From positions 1 through 53,312 of the forward strand of contig NZ_PSRT01000055.1 in the NCBI RefSeq assembly GCF_004212635.1: a stretch of 53,312 nucleotides of DNA. Reading direction: 5' to 3'. The DNA comes from Bradyrhizobium genosp. SA-3 (GTDB taxonomy: Bacteria; Pseudomonadota; Alphaproteobacteria; Rhizobiales; Xanthobacteraceae). Shown piece by piece: positions 1-8,337 of the stretch; the first letter of the stretch is position 1, and every line of letters starts with the position of its first letter. Under the pieces are notes generated by a model, which worked only from the letters and a program-made list of their open reading frames with translations, was not told the origin of the DNA and searched no databases. The translations under genes and the position numbers were made by a program.

Positions 1-414
1 CGATCCAGCATGGCGAGCATGCCGCGCGGCGGCGGCGGTCCGAGCATGGCCGGCCGAGGTGGCGGAGGCGGAATGGCCATGCATGGTGGCGGCGGTTTCC
101 GTGGTGGCGGCGGAGGGGGCGGCTTCCGCGGCGGTGGTGGCGGCCGGCGCTCCGATATCGCGCTGAAGCACGACGTTGTCCTGCTCGGTCAGCTCTCAAA
201 CGGCCTCGGTTACTACCGCTTCAGCTACATCGGCAGCGACAAGGCCTATGTCGGCGTGATGGCGCAGGAGGTCGAGCAGGTGATGCCTGCCGCCGTGACC
301 CGTGGCAGCGATGGATATCTGCGTGTCCATTACGAAAGACTCGGCCTGACATTCCGCAGCTATGGTGACTGGCTCGCCGGCGGCGCGAAGCTTCCTGCGG
401 AGGTGACGCCATGA
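1..414 (+). CDS. Glycine-rich protein with peptidase S74-like (tail-fibre chaperone) C-terminus, 5' partial
   Basis: The frame is open to the left edge, so the true start may lie outside the window; the first ATG is at position 10. Counting from that ATG, residues 5-46 are almost pure Gly with Arg, Met and His (GGGGFRGG repeats). Residues 48-113 resemble the S74 intramolecular chaperone domain of phage tail spikes: SDIALKHD, then YYRFSYIG, then VGVMAQEVEQVMP and a closing HYERLGL. In that family Ser and Lys of an SDxxLK motif form the self-cleavage dyad, and both are present here (S48, K53). The stop overlaps the next start (ATGA), so it is probably co-transcribed with the DUF2950 gene. Low-complexity Gly tails also occur on DUF3300-type exported proteins, which often precede DUF2950 genes, so an upstream exported domain is possible. 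Function is unknown; nothing else phage-like is nearby. Confidence 0.75.
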   Translation, partial: RSSMASMPRGGGGPSMAGRGGGGGMAMHGGGGFRGGGGGGGFRGGGGGRRSDIALKHDVVLLGQLSNGLGYYRFSYIGSDKAYVGVMAQEVEQVMPAAVTRGSDGYLRVHYERLGLTFRSYGDWLAGGAKLPAEVTP

Positions 415-1328
415 CGGGCCCGAAATCGTTCCGCCGCGCGCTGTTGCCGGGCATCATGGCGCTGGCGCTTCTTGGCTCTGCGTCACAGGCACAGCAATCC
501 TACAAGACGCCGGAGGACGCGGCGGCTGCGCTCGCGGCCGCGGTCAAGAGCGGACCAAGCGACATCCTGAAGGTGCTTGGGCGCGCTGCCGAAGACATCG
601 TCTCGTCCGGCGACGAGATCGCCGACAACGACATCCGCCAGCGCTTCACGTCGATGTATGACGCCAAGCACGGCATCAGGGCCGAGGGCAACAAGACTGC
701 GACCTTGATGCTGGGGCCGGACGATTTCCCGTTCCCGATTCCGCTGGTCAACACCAAGAGCGGTTGGGAGTTCGACACCGACGAGGGACGGATCGAGGTG
801 CTGCGGCGTCGCATCGGCCGCAACGAGCTCGACGCAATCCAGACCGCGCTCGCCTTTGTCGACGCGCAGAACGAATATGCCGACAAGGACCGCGGCGAAG
901 GCGCCGGCGTCTATGCGCAGCGCATCGTCTCATCGCCCGGCAAGAAGGACGGCCTGTTCTGGCGCGACGACAGCGACCCTAGCCCGCTTGGCGCGCTGGC
1001 GGCCGAGGCCTCGAAGGAGGGCTATCGCGCGGGCGATGCCGGACCTGCGCCCTATCACGGCTACTACTTCCGCATCCTCAAGGGGCAGGGACGGGACGCA
1101 CCCGGCGGCGCGCTCAACTACGTCGTCAAGGGTAAGATGATCGGCGGCTTCGCCTTGATCGCCTGGCCGGCGGAGTACGGCAATTCGGGCGTGATGACCT
1201 TTGTGGTTAACCATGCCGGCACCGTCTACCAGAAGGATCTCGGCAAACGCACGGCCTTCATCGCCGAGCGGACCACGCTGTTCGATCCCGACGAGACCTG
1301 GAAGAAGGTCGATGCTGCAAAGCCCTGA
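411..1328 (+). CDS. DUF2950 family exported protein
   Basis: A 305-residue protein. Residues 1-27 form a signal peptide (basic MTGPKSFRR, hydrophobic LLPGIMALALLG, cleavage near SQAQ). The rest matches the DUF2950 pattern as I know it: an early YKTPEDAAAAL segment, a central FPFPIPLV/GWEFDTDEG block, and a C-terminal YHGYYFRILKGQG block followed by GGFALIAWPAEYGNSGVMTF. Biochemical function of the family is unknown. It overlaps the upstream gene by 4 bases and the downstream gene starts inside its 3' end, so the three look like one translationally coupled operon. A periplasmic location is inferred from the signal peptide. Confidence 0.85.
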   Translation: MTGPKSFRRALLPGIMALALLGSASQAQQSYKTPEDAAAALAAAVKSGPSDILKVLGRAAEDIVSSGDEIADNDIRQRFTSMYDAKHGIRAEGNKTATLMLGPDDFPFPIPLVNTKSGWEFDTDEGRIEVLRRRIGRNELDAIQTALAFVDAQNEYADKDRGEGAGVYAQRIVSSPGKKDGLFWRDDSDPSPLGALAAEASKEGYRAGDAGPAPYHGYYFRILKGQGRDAPGGALNYVVKGKMIGGFALIAWPAEYGNSGVMTFVVNHAGTVYQKDLGKRTAFIAERTTLFDPDETWKKVDAAKP

Positions 1329-1776
1329 GCGTCGCGCGAGCCGGCGCGGATTTCACCTGATAGCGCTCCTCCTGCTGGCGCTCGGGCTGACCGCGCCGGC
1401 GACGCCGTCCTTCGCGCAAGCGGCCGGTCAGGTCAGAGTCAAGATCGTCAAGGCCGGCCTCCTGGTCGGCGGTGGCGCCGGCAGCGGCGTGCTGACGTAC
1501 CGCGGCAAGGCCTATCCGTTCAAGATCAGCGGTCTGAGTTTCGGCATCACGGTCGGCGCCACGGTCGGCCGTCTCGACGGCTGGGCCTCGGGCATCCGCG
1601 AGATCAGTGACTTCGCTGGCACCTACAGCTCCGTCGGTGGCGGTTTTGCGCTGGTCGGCGGCGCCAGCGGCGTTCATCTTCGCAACGAAAAGGGCGTGAC
1701 GATGGTGCTGCAAGGCCCGAAGGCGGGACTTGAGCTGGCGGCCAATATCAGTCAGATCACGATCGCCTTGAGATGA
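1312..1776 (+). CDS. Conserved exported protein of unknown function
   Basis: I chose the ATG at 1312 because it gives a signal peptide (RRGFHLIALLLLALGLTAPATPSFAQA) and overlaps the DUF2950 stop, as expected for coupled genes. The mature protein of about 120 residues is rich in Gly and beta-prone: GLLVGGGAGSGVLTYRGKAYPF, then GLSFGITVGATVGRLDGWASG, then a YSSVGGGFALVGGASGVHLRN segment. The alternation suggests a small beta-barrel or SYLF/DUF1134-like fold, but I cannot assign a family. It ends four bases before the convergent GNAT gene. Confidence 0.7.
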   Translation: MLQSPERRASRRGFHLIALLLLALGLTAPATPSFAQAAGQVRVKIVKAGLLVGGGAGSGVLTYRGKAYPFKISGLSFGITVGATVGRLDGWASGIREISDFAGTYSSVGGGFALVGGASGVHLRNEKGVTMVLQGPKAGLELAANISQITIALR

Positions 1777-1779
1777 AGC

Positions 1780-2364
1780 TCAAGCCGGGCGCGCGGACCC
1801 AAGAGTGAGAGCCAAGCGTACTGTCCTCGGATCATCGCTTCTCGCAAGCTTGAAACCTGACTTCGCGAACACGCTGCGCATGGAGGCGTTGTCGGACAGA
1901 ACCTCGGCCGTGAGCTCCTGCATCCCATGCTCTTGCGCGATGTCGATGAGGTGCCTCAGCAGCAGGGAGCCGATCCCGCGGCCTTGCCAGGCATCCACCA
2001 CGACGAAGGCCATCTCGGCCCGACCGGGATCGACGACCACGTGGCGGCCGCCGCCGATGATGGTGAGACGACCCTGTTCTTCGACGAGGGCGGCCAGCGC
2101 AACGTGATTGCTGAAATCTACGTCCATGAAGAAGGCGCGCTCCTTCTCCGAGAAGTGCCGCTTCAAGATGAAGAACCGGCTCTGGAGCGAGCGCGGCCCG
2201 GTGCGCTTGATGGCAGCGAGCATATCCGCCTCGTCGCTCGCTCGAAGCGCGCGGATCTGGACCGGAGTGCCGTCCTTCAGTACGGCTTGCGCGCTGTAAC
2301 TTGCGATTTGCGACATGCCGATGTCGTCCGGCGAAATCAGCTCGTCAAGTGAGCCGCGTTTCAT
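1780..2364 (-). CDS. GNAT family N-acetyltransferase
   Basis: A GNAT fold with the acetyl-CoA binding motif WQGRGIGSLLL (the Q/RxxGxG/A signature), preceded by the beta-4 strand AEMAFVVVDAW and followed by the NASMRSVFAKSGF helix. The N-terminal part (DGTPVQIRALRASDEADM, then SRFFILKRHFSEKE) resembles the GNAT domain of protein acetyltransferases of the Pat type, so protein lysine acetylation is possible but not shown. Start choice: a GTG at 2406 would lie two bases from an FNR-type box, so I prefer ATG 2364; ATG 2319 (MSQIASYS) is a further option. It is divergent from the DUF3141-pta-ackA-fabI operon, and AckA/Pta metabolism sets acetyl-phosphate and acetyl-CoA levels. Confidence 0.8.
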   Translation of the reverse strand: MKRGSLDELISPDDIGMSQIASYSAQAVLKDGTPVQIRALRASDEADMLAAIKRTGPRSLQSRFFILKRHFSEKERAFFMDVDFSNHVALAALVEEQGRLTIIGGGRHVVVDPGRAEMAFVVVDAWQGRGIGSLLLRHLIDIAQEHGMQELTAEVLSDNASMRSVFAKSGFKLARSDDPRTVRLALTLGSARPA

Positions 2365-2407
2365 GAACTCGATTGCAGATAAGAGTCCTTCAAGCGTGCA
2401 GATCACC

Positions 2408-2421
2408 TTGACCTAGATCAA
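2408..2421. promoter_or_regulatory. FNR/FixK-type operator (TTGA-N6-TCAA)
   Basis: TTGACCTAGATCAA matches the TTGA-N6-TCAA consensus of CRP/FNR-family regulators (FixK2, FnrN and AadR in alphaproteobacteria). Its centre lies 62 bases before the DUF3141 start. A class II site (centre at -41.5) would put the transcript start near 2456, about 20 bases before the ATG, which is reasonable spacing. It sits in the 112-base divergent region between the GNAT gene and the pta-ackA operon. Confidence 0.65.
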
Positions 2422-2476
2422 CGTTCGTCCTTGCCCGGCGCCGTCAATTGTCGAACCCGACAAAGAGGTCGAAAAC

Positions 2477-4705
2477 ATGTCCATAGACAAGGTGCAAATT
2501 CCGGGCGGTCCAATGTCGGGGTTGTTCGCCTCGGCGATCGAATACTTGGTCGATGCGGGACAGCGCAGTGCCCTATTCCTGGATATCATGCGCCGGCGCG
2601 GTGATCAGTACCGGGAACACCTCGCGCAAACCGCGCCGCATGTTCTCCAATATGCGGCCGAACTGATCATGGACGGCCGCAAGCTCGCCGAGCCGGTCAA
2701 TTACGCGCTGGTGCGCATCGTTCCGCCGGACAATGTCGAGATCGACATGAACCGTCGGCCTTTCATTGTGGTTGATCCGCGCGCGGGCCACGGCCCCGGC
2801 ATCGGTGGCTTCAAGGCGGACAGCGAGATCGGGGTGGCAATGAAAGCAGGCCATCCCTGCTATTTCATCGGATTTCTGCCGGATCCGATGCCCGGTCAGA
2901 CCATTGAGCGTATCGCGCGTGCAGAAGCCATATTCATCGAAAAGGTCATGAGCCTTCACCCGGATGCCGACGGCAAGCCCTGTGTGATCGGCAATTGCCA
3001 GGCCGGATGGGCCGTCATGATCCTGGCCTCGCTGCGTCCTGAATTGTTCGGGCCGCTGATCATCGCCGGCGCGCCGCTTAGCTATTGGGGCGGCGTGCGC
3101 GGAAAATATCCAATGCGCTATTCCGGAGGCCTCTTGGGCGGGAGTTGGCTCACGGCGCTCACCAGCGATCTCGGCGCCGGCAAATTCGACGGTGCCTGGC
3201 TGGTGCAGAATTTTGAGAACCAGAACCCGTCAAACACGCTGTGGACCAAGCAGTACAACGTCTATTCGAAGGTCGACACCGAGGCAGAGCGTTATCTCGA
3301 ATTCGAGCGTTGGTGGGGCGGCCACGTCAATCTGAACGCCGAGGAGATCCAGTTCATCGTCGACGAGCTGTTCGTCGGTAACAATCTTGCGGCAGGCAAC
3401 ATCGAATTGTCCGACGGCCGCAAGGTCGATCTCCGCAACATCAGGTCGCCGATCGTGGTGTTCTGTTCGGAGGGCGACAACATCACGCCGCCGCAACAGG
3501 CGCTGCATTGGATCCTGGATTGCTACGCCGACGTCGACGAGATCAGGGCCTATGGGCAGACCATCGTCTACACCGTGCACAAGAGCATCGGTCATCTCGG
3601 TATTTTCGTCTCCGGTGGCGTTGCCAAGAAGGAACACGCGGAGTTTTCCAGCAACATCGACCTGATCGACGTGCTGCCGCCCGGGCTCTATGAAGCCACC
3701 TTCGAGGCGAAGGGCGAGGAGACCGCGAGTTCAGACCTCGTCGTCGGTCAGTGGGTGATGCGCTGCGAGGCGCGGACGCTCGATGACATCCGAGCCATTG
3801 GGGGCAACCCGCCCGAAGACGAGCGGCGCTTTGCCACGGCCAAACGCGTCTCGGAGATCAATCTGGCGGCGTACCAGAAATTTCTTCAGCCATGGATCAA
3901 GGCCATGGTGACGCCCCAGATGGCCGAATGGGCCCACAACATGCACCCGCTGCGGCTGCAATACGAGCTCTTCAGCAGCCAGAATCCCTATATGGCGATA
4001 GTGAAATCGTTGGCCGAGAAGGCGGTGGAGGAGCGCAAGCCGGTCGCGAAGGACAACCCATTCCTGGCGTTCCAGGAGCGGATGTCGAAGCAGATCGTGC
4101 ACGCCCTGGACAGCTGGCGCGATTCACAGGAGGTGCTCAGCGAAGCGATCTTCCTCAGCGCCTATGGGTCGCCGGCGCTGCAGGCCGTAGTCGGAATTGA
4201 TCCCACTTCCGTGCCATCCCGGCGGCATGAAATGTCCGTCGAGCATCGCGCCGTGCTCGAAAAGCGCATCGACGATCTGAAGTCGCGGATCGGCGAGGGC
4301 GGCCTTCGTGAAGCGGCGCTGCGCGCCTTGCTCTATGTCGGCTCTGCGCGAGGGATGGTCGACGAACGAAGTATCGAGGCTCTGCGCCAGATCCGCCGCA
4401 AGCATGGTGGCACACGCATGAGCCTTGCCGAATTCAAAATGCTGGTGCGGGAGCAGTTCTTCATGCTGCTGCTCGATCGTGACGGGGCGCTCGCCGCTAT
4501 TCCGAAGTTGCTGCCTGACGACATGAACCGTCGCCGCGGGGCTTTCGAGGCGATCGAGCAGGTGCTGTCGGCCAGCGAGGACGTCACGGGCGAGCGCGCG
4601 AAGCGGCTGCGGCAGGTCGCCGGCCTGTTCGGCATCGACGCGATGGAGGATTCCGAAAGGGCGTCGAACGTTGCCCCTTTCGATCCGAAGGCGAAGGCGT
4701 CGTAG
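2477..4705 (+). CDS. DUF3141 domain protein, PhaC-like alpha/beta-hydrolase
   Basis: A 742-residue protein. The first half is an alpha/beta-hydrolase domain related to polyhydroxyalkanoate synthases. The nucleophile elbow GNCQAG carries Cys (C174) rather than Ser, as in the GxCxGG box of PhaC. A plausible Asp lies in SEGDNITPP (D334) and a His in IGHLGIF (H373), completing a Cys-Asp-His triad. The second half (from about residue 400) is alpha-helical and characteristic of DUF3141. An AAAGAGG ribosome-binding site precedes the ATG. It heads an operon with pta, ackA and fabI, 26 bases from pta, behind an FNR/FixK-type box. Role inferred: acyl transfer linked to hydroxyacyl-CoA or PHA turnover at low oxygen. 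Whether it polymerises, depolymerises or transfers acyl groups cannot be read from sequence. Confidence 0.85.
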   Translation: MSIDKVQIPGGPMSGLFASAIEYLVDAGQRSALFLDIMRRRGDQYREHLAQTAPHVLQYAAELIMDGRKLAEPVNYALVRIVPPDNVEIDMNRRPFIVVDPRAGHGPGIGGFKADSEIGVAMKAGHPCYFIGFLPDPMPGQTIERIARAEAIFIEKVMSLHPDADGKPCVIGNCQAGWAVMILASLRPELFGPLIIAGAPLSYWGGVRGKYPMRYSGGLLGGSWLTALTSDLGAGKFDGAWLVQNFENQNPSNTLWTKQYNVYSKVDTEAERYLEFERWWGGHVNLNAEEIQFIVDELFVGNNLAAGNIELSDGRKVDLRNIRSPIVVFCSEGDNITPPQQALHWILDCYADVDEIRAYGQTIVYTVHKSIGHLGIFVSGGVAKKEHAEFSSNIDLIDVLPPGLYEATFEAKGEETASSDLVVGQWVMRCEARTLDDIRAIGGNPPEDERRFATAKRVSEINLAAYQKFLQPWIKAMVTPQMAEWAHNMHPLRLQYELFSSQNPYMAIVKSLAEKAVEERKPVAKDNPFLAFQERMSKQIVHALDSWRDSQEVLSEAIFLSAYGSPALQAVVGIDPTSVPSRRHEMSVEHRAVLEKRIDDLKSRIGEGGLREAALRALLYVGSARGMVDERSIEALRQIRRKHGGTRMSLAEFKMLVREQFFMLLLDRDGALAAIPKLLPDDMNRRRGAFEAIEQVLSASEDVTGERAKRLRQVAGLFGIDAMEDSERASNVAPFDPKAKAS

Positions 4706-4731
4706 CAGGTTGCAAGGATCGGGACGACATC

Positions 4732-5694
4732 ATGTCACTAGATGCGACGGCCACGCACTCTCCCAGCAAGTACGATCGCCTGATCGCCGCGGCTAAGGCG
4801 ATCCCGCCGGCGCCGACCGTCGTCGTGCATCCCTGCGACGAGACATCGTTGCGGGGCGCCGTCGATAGCGCGGCGGCCGGCATCATCCGGCCCCTGCTGG
4901 TCGGGCCGGAACGGAAGATCAGGGACACGGCCGCCAGGTTCGCACTGGACATTTCGGGCTATGAGATCGTCGATGCCGCTCACAGCGACGATGCCGCGGC
5001 GAAGGGCGTCGAATTGATCCATGCCGCCCGCGGCGAACTGCTGATGAAGGGCAGCCTGCACACCGACGAGTTAATGCGGGCCGTCACCGCGAAGGCCGGA
5101 GGTTTGCGGACGGATCGACGTATAAGTCACGTTTTCGTCATGGACGTGCCGGCCTATGCCGAGACCGTCTTTGTCACTGACGCCGCCATCAACATCTTTC
5201 CCGATCTGGATGCCAAGCGGGACATCATCCAGAATGCGATCGACCTTTACAACCAGGCCGGCTTCGGCCAGTCGCCGCGGGTCGCCATCCTCTCTGCGGT
5301 CGAAACGGTCACATCGAAAATTCCATCCACGATCGAGGCCGCGGCGCTCTGCAAGATGGCGGACCGCGGACAGATCACCGGCGGCGTGCTCGACGGGCCG
5401 CTGGCGTTCGACAATGCGATCGACCTGGAGTCCGCGCGGATCAAGGGCATTAAATCCGAGGTCGCCGGCCGGGCGCAGATCCTGGTCGTGCCTGACCTTG
5501 AATCGGGCAACATGCTCGCTAAGAATCTCGCCTATTTCGCCAAGGCCGACGGCGCCGGCATTGTGCTCGGCGCGCGCGTGCCGGTTGTCCTGACCTCGCG
5601 TGCGGACAGCCCGAGAGCGCGGATGGCGTCCTGCGCGGTCGCGGCACTTTATGCTCACGCCCGGCGCCAGAAGGCGCCGACCATTGCGGCGTAA
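4732..5694 (+). CDS. pta: Phosphate acetyl/butyryltransferase
   Basis: A 320-residue protein of the phosphate acetyltransferase/butyryltransferase family, which converts acyl-CoA and phosphate to acyl-phosphate and CoA. Characteristic segments: IRPLLVGPERKI near the N-terminus, LLMKGSLHTDELM, RISHVFVMD, TDAAINIFPDLDAKRDI, GGVLDGPLAFDNAI and the C-terminal PDLESGNMLAKNL. Many rhizobial versions are fused to a MaoC hydratase domain; this one is stand-alone, while a separate MaoC-like gene lies at 7867-8325. It is followed after five bases by ackA, giving the complete Pta-AckA route for substrate-level ATP formation. Substrate chain length (acetyl or butyryl) is not certain. Confidence 0.9.
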   Translation: MSLDATATHSPSKYDRLIAAAKAIPPAPTVVVHPCDETSLRGAVDSAAAGIIRPLLVGPERKIRDTAARFALDISGYEIVDAAHSDDAAAKGVELIHAARGELLMKGSLHTDELMRAVTAKAGGLRTDRRISHVFVMDVPAYAETVFVTDAAINIFPDLDAKRDIIQNAIDLYNQAGFGQSPRVAILSAVETVTSKIPSTIEAAALCKMADRGQITGGVLDGPLAFDNAIDLESARIKGIKSEVAGRAQILVVPDLESGNMLAKNLAYFAKADGAGIVLGARVPVVLTSRADSPRARMASCAVAALYAHARRQKAPTIAA

Positions 5695-5699
5695 CCGCC

Positions 5700-6914
5700 A
5701 TGGACAGCATCCTCGTCGTCAACGCCGGCTCGTCGAGCGTCAAGTTCCAGGTCTTCGTGATCGAAGGGGAAGGCACGCTTCGCCGGTTGATCAAGGGGCA
5801 GGTGGACGGCATCGGCAGCCGCCCGCGCCTGCGGGCGAGCGGCGCAGGCAGCGACCCCATGGCCGACCGGGCCTATCCGATCGAGGCCATTCCGGACGTT
5901 CCGGCGGCGATGAACGTGGCAGGCGAATGGCTGCGGAGCGAAGTTCGTATCCATCCCATGGCGGTCGGGCATCGCGTGGTGCACGGTGGACCGGACTATG
6001 AGCGGCCGGTTCTGGTCGATCATGGCGTGGTGGCGCGGCTGGAGCGCTTCGTCGCCCTGGCGCCGCTGCACCAGCCACACAATCTGGCGCCGATCCGCTC
6101 GATTCTTGCCAATTTCCCGACCGTGCCGCAGGTCGCCTGCTTCGATACCGCGTTTCACCGCACGCATGGTCCCTTGGCCGATCATTACGCCATTCCGCAC
6201 CAGCTCCATGCCGAGGGCGTGCGGCGCTATGGCTTCCACGGGCTTTCATATGAATACATATCCAGAACGCTACCCCAGACTGCACCGGAGATCGCAGGAC
6301 GGCGCGTGATCGTCGCCCATCTCGGCAGCGGCGCATCGATGTGCGCCATGAAGGGCGGACAGAGCGTCGAGAGCACCATGGGATTTACCGCGCTTGACGG
6401 GCTGCCGATGGGCACGCGCCCCGGCCAGCTCGATCCGGGCGTCGTGCTGTATCTAATGTCCGAGAAGGGCATGACTGCCTCGAAGGTGCAGGATTTCCTC
6501 TATCGCGATTGCGGATTGAAAGGTCTGTCCGGCGTCAGCAACGACATGCGCGAACTGGAGGCAAGCACCGATCCGCAAGCAACGCTGGCAGTCGATTATT
6601 TCGTCTATCGCATTGGCCTTAACGCCGGGATGCTCGCCGCTGCGCTGCAAGGTATTGATGCGTTCGTCTTCACCGCTGGCATCGGGGAGAACTCGAGCGG
6701 CATTCGGGCTCGCGTTGCGGCACACCTCGGCTGGCTCGGCGCCGCGCTTGATGCAACTGCGAATGCCCGCCACGCACGGCTGATATCGACGAAGAACAGT
6801 CGCCTCCCGGTCTACGTCATCCCGACCGACGAGGAGCTGATGATCGCGCAGCATACGTTGTCGCTGCTGATGAACGGCCAGTCGCCCAACGCCAGACATG
6901 AGAGGGTGTCATGA
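5700..6914 (+). CDS. ackA: Acetate kinase
   Basis: A 404-residue acetate kinase (acetyl-phosphate + ADP to acetate + ATP), about the usual length. Diagnostic motifs: NAGSSSVKF at the N-terminus (phosphate 1), VGHRVVHGG, FDTAFH, YGFHGLSYEYI, VAHLGSGASMCA (phosphate 2), MGFTALDGLPMGTRPG, and the adenosine motif FTAGIGENS near the C-terminus. It starts five bases after pta and overlaps fabI by four bases (ATGA), so the genes are translationally coupled. With Pta it would form or consume acetyl-phosphate; coupling to an FNR/FixK-type promoter suggests ATP generation or acetate overflow under oxygen limitation. Confidence 0.95.
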   Translation: MDSILVVNAGSSSVKFQVFVIEGEGTLRRLIKGQVDGIGSRPRLRASGAGSDPMADRAYPIEAIPDVPAAMNVAGEWLRSEVRIHPMAVGHRVVHGGPDYERPVLVDHGVVARLERFVALAPLHQPHNLAPIRSILANFPTVPQVACFDTAFHRTHGPLADHYAIPHQLHAEGVRRYGFHGLSYEYISRTLPQTAPEIAGRRVIVAHLGSGASMCAMKGGQSVESTMGFTALDGLPMGTRPGQLDPGVVLYLMSEKGMTASKVQDFLYRDCGLKGLSGVSNDMRELEASTDPQATLAVDYFVYRIGLNAGMLAAALQGIDAFVFTAGIGENSSGIRARVAAHLGWLGAALDATANARHARLISTKNSRLPVYVIPTDEELMIAQHTLSLLMNGQSPNARHERVS

Positions 6915-7699
6915 TTCCAGTATATCCGGACAGCAAGGTCGCCCTGAAGGGGAAGAAGGGCCTCGTCGTCGGCATCGCCAACGACCAGTCGATCGCCTGG
7001 GGCTGCGCCAGGGCGTTTCGCGCACTCGGCGCCGATCTCGCCGTCACTTATCTGAACGACCGCGCCAAGAAGCACGTCGAGCCGCTCGCGCAGGCACTGG
7101 GGGCGCCGATCTTCCTGCCGCTCGACGTCATGGTTGAAGGCCAGACTGAAGCCGTGTTCGAGCGGATCAAGTCGGAGTGGGGGCAGCTCGATTTCCTGCT
7201 TCATTCCATCGCATTCTCGCCGAAGGAAGCGCTGCACGGCCGCGTCGTTGATGTCGGCCGTGATGGCTTCCTGAAGACCATGGACGTCTCCTGCTGGTCA
7301 TTCCTGCGAATGGCACATCTTGCCGAACCCTTGATGAAGAACGGCGGCACGATGTTCACCATGACCTATTACGGCAGCCAGATGGTGGTGGAGAACTACA
7401 ACATCATGGGCGTCGCGAAGGCAGCCCTCGAGGCCTCCGTCCGTTACGCTGCCGCCGAACTGGGCCCGAAAGGCATCCGGGTCCACGCGATCTCGCCAGG
7501 ACCGCTCGCCACGCGCGCAGCGTCAGGCATTCCCGAATTCGACGAGCTGATGGACAAAGCGCAGTCGAAAGCTCCCTCGCGCAGCCTCGTCAGCATCGAC
7601 GATGTCGGCAACGCCACCGCGTTCCTGGCACTCGACGGCGCCAAGCTGATCACCGGTGGTGTACTCTATATCGATGGCGGCTATCACATCATCGATTGA
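6911..7699 (+). CDS. fabI: Enoyl-[acyl-carrier-protein] reductase [NADH], FabI type
   Basis: A 262-residue short-chain dehydrogenase of the FabI type. The N-terminal nucleotide-binding region GLVVGIANDQSIAWG is the FabI form of the glycine-rich loop. The catalytic Tyr/Lys pair is in NYNIMGVAKAALE (Tyr-x6-Lys), followed by GIRVHAISPGPLATRAASGI, the FabI active-site loop. It carries out the last step of fatty acid elongation (reduction of trans-2-enoyl-ACP). It overlaps ackA by ATGA, an uncommon partner for fabI. Since such genomes usually carry another fabI with the main fatty-acid genes, this copy may be a specialised low-oxygen paralogue; that is inference. Confidence 0.93.
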   Translation: MIPVYPDSKVALKGKKGLVVGIANDQSIAWGCARAFRALGADLAVTYLNDRAKKHVEPLAQALGAPIFLPLDVMVEGQTEAVFERIKSEWGQLDFLLHSIAFSPKEALHGRVVDVGRDGFLKTMDVSCWSFLRMAHLAEPLMKNGGTMFTMTYYGSQMVVENYNIMGVAKAALEASVRYAAAELGPKGIRVHAISPGPLATRAASGIPEFDELMDKAQSKAPSRSLVSIDDVGNATAFLALDGAKLITGGVLYIDGGYHIID

Positions 7700-7866
7700 T
7701 CGCGCCGCCGCCTTGCCAAGCCGGGCTGGCAGTCTGGGCCATGGGCTGACGATGGCATATTGCCACTGTGTTGCCCGACGGGTCAACCTCTTTCGTAAAA
7801 TAAGAAATCGTAATGCCGTCAACTTCATGGCTACTGTGCATGGGGTTGTTTTTCGACTTTTTTGAT

Positions 7867-8325
7867 TCAGCGATAGTGCAACGCGATCAACTCGGCGACG
7901 CAAGCAGGCTTCTTGCCGTCCTCGATCTCGATCACGAGGTGATAGTTGACGCGCAGCCCGTCCGGCGGCACGTCCTCGGCTTCGGCGATCGTGACGCGGC
8001 CGCGCAGTTTCGAGCCCGCCGGCACCGGCGCGAGATACCTGATCCGGTCCGCGCCGTAATTGAGCGTGTTGCGCAGGCCCTTCAGGCCGATGACCGAGCG
8101 GATGAAGAGTGGGGCCAGCGCCAGTGACAGCAGGCCGTGTGCGATGGTCTTGCCGCCGGGCATCTCTTGCTTCGCGCGCTCCTGGTCGACATGGATCCAT
8201 TGCTCGTCGCAGGTCGCCTCGGCGAATTGGTTGATGCGGTCCTGCGTGATCTCGATCCAGTCGCTGGCACCGATCGCGGAGCCGACGGCAGATTTGATCT
8301 CGTCGAAGTCGCTGAATATCCGCAT
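7867..8325 (-). CDS. MaoC-like (R)-specific enoyl-CoA hydratase
   Basis: A 152-residue single hotdog-fold protein. It carries the hydratase-2 motif: FAEATCDEQWIHVD, with the catalytic Asp and His of the D-x4-H pattern, followed by KTIAHGLLSLAL (the overhang Ser/Gly segment). This family hydrates trans-2-enoyl-CoA to (R)-3-hydroxyacyl-CoA, feeding polyhydroxyalkanoate synthesis (PhaJ) or acting in beta-oxidation side routes. It is convergent with fabI and 12 bases downstream of the AtoA subunit gene on the same strand, so it is probably the last gene of the AtoDA operon. Substrate range cannot be told. Confidence 0.88.
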   Translation of the reverse strand: MRIFSDFDEIKSAVGSAIGASDWIEITQDRINQFAEATCDEQWIHVDQERAKQEMPGGKTIAHGLLSLALAPLFIRSVIGLKGLRNTLNYGADRIRYLAPVPAGSKLRGRVTIAEAEDVPPDGLRVNYHLVIEIEDGKKPACVAELIALHYR

Positions 8326-8337
8326 GGGTTAACCTGC

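Noticed and set aside
1..414. The S74-like gene as evidence of a prophage at the left edge
   Set aside because: Its neighbours are a DUF2950 protein and other exported host-type proteins; no phage structural gene is near.
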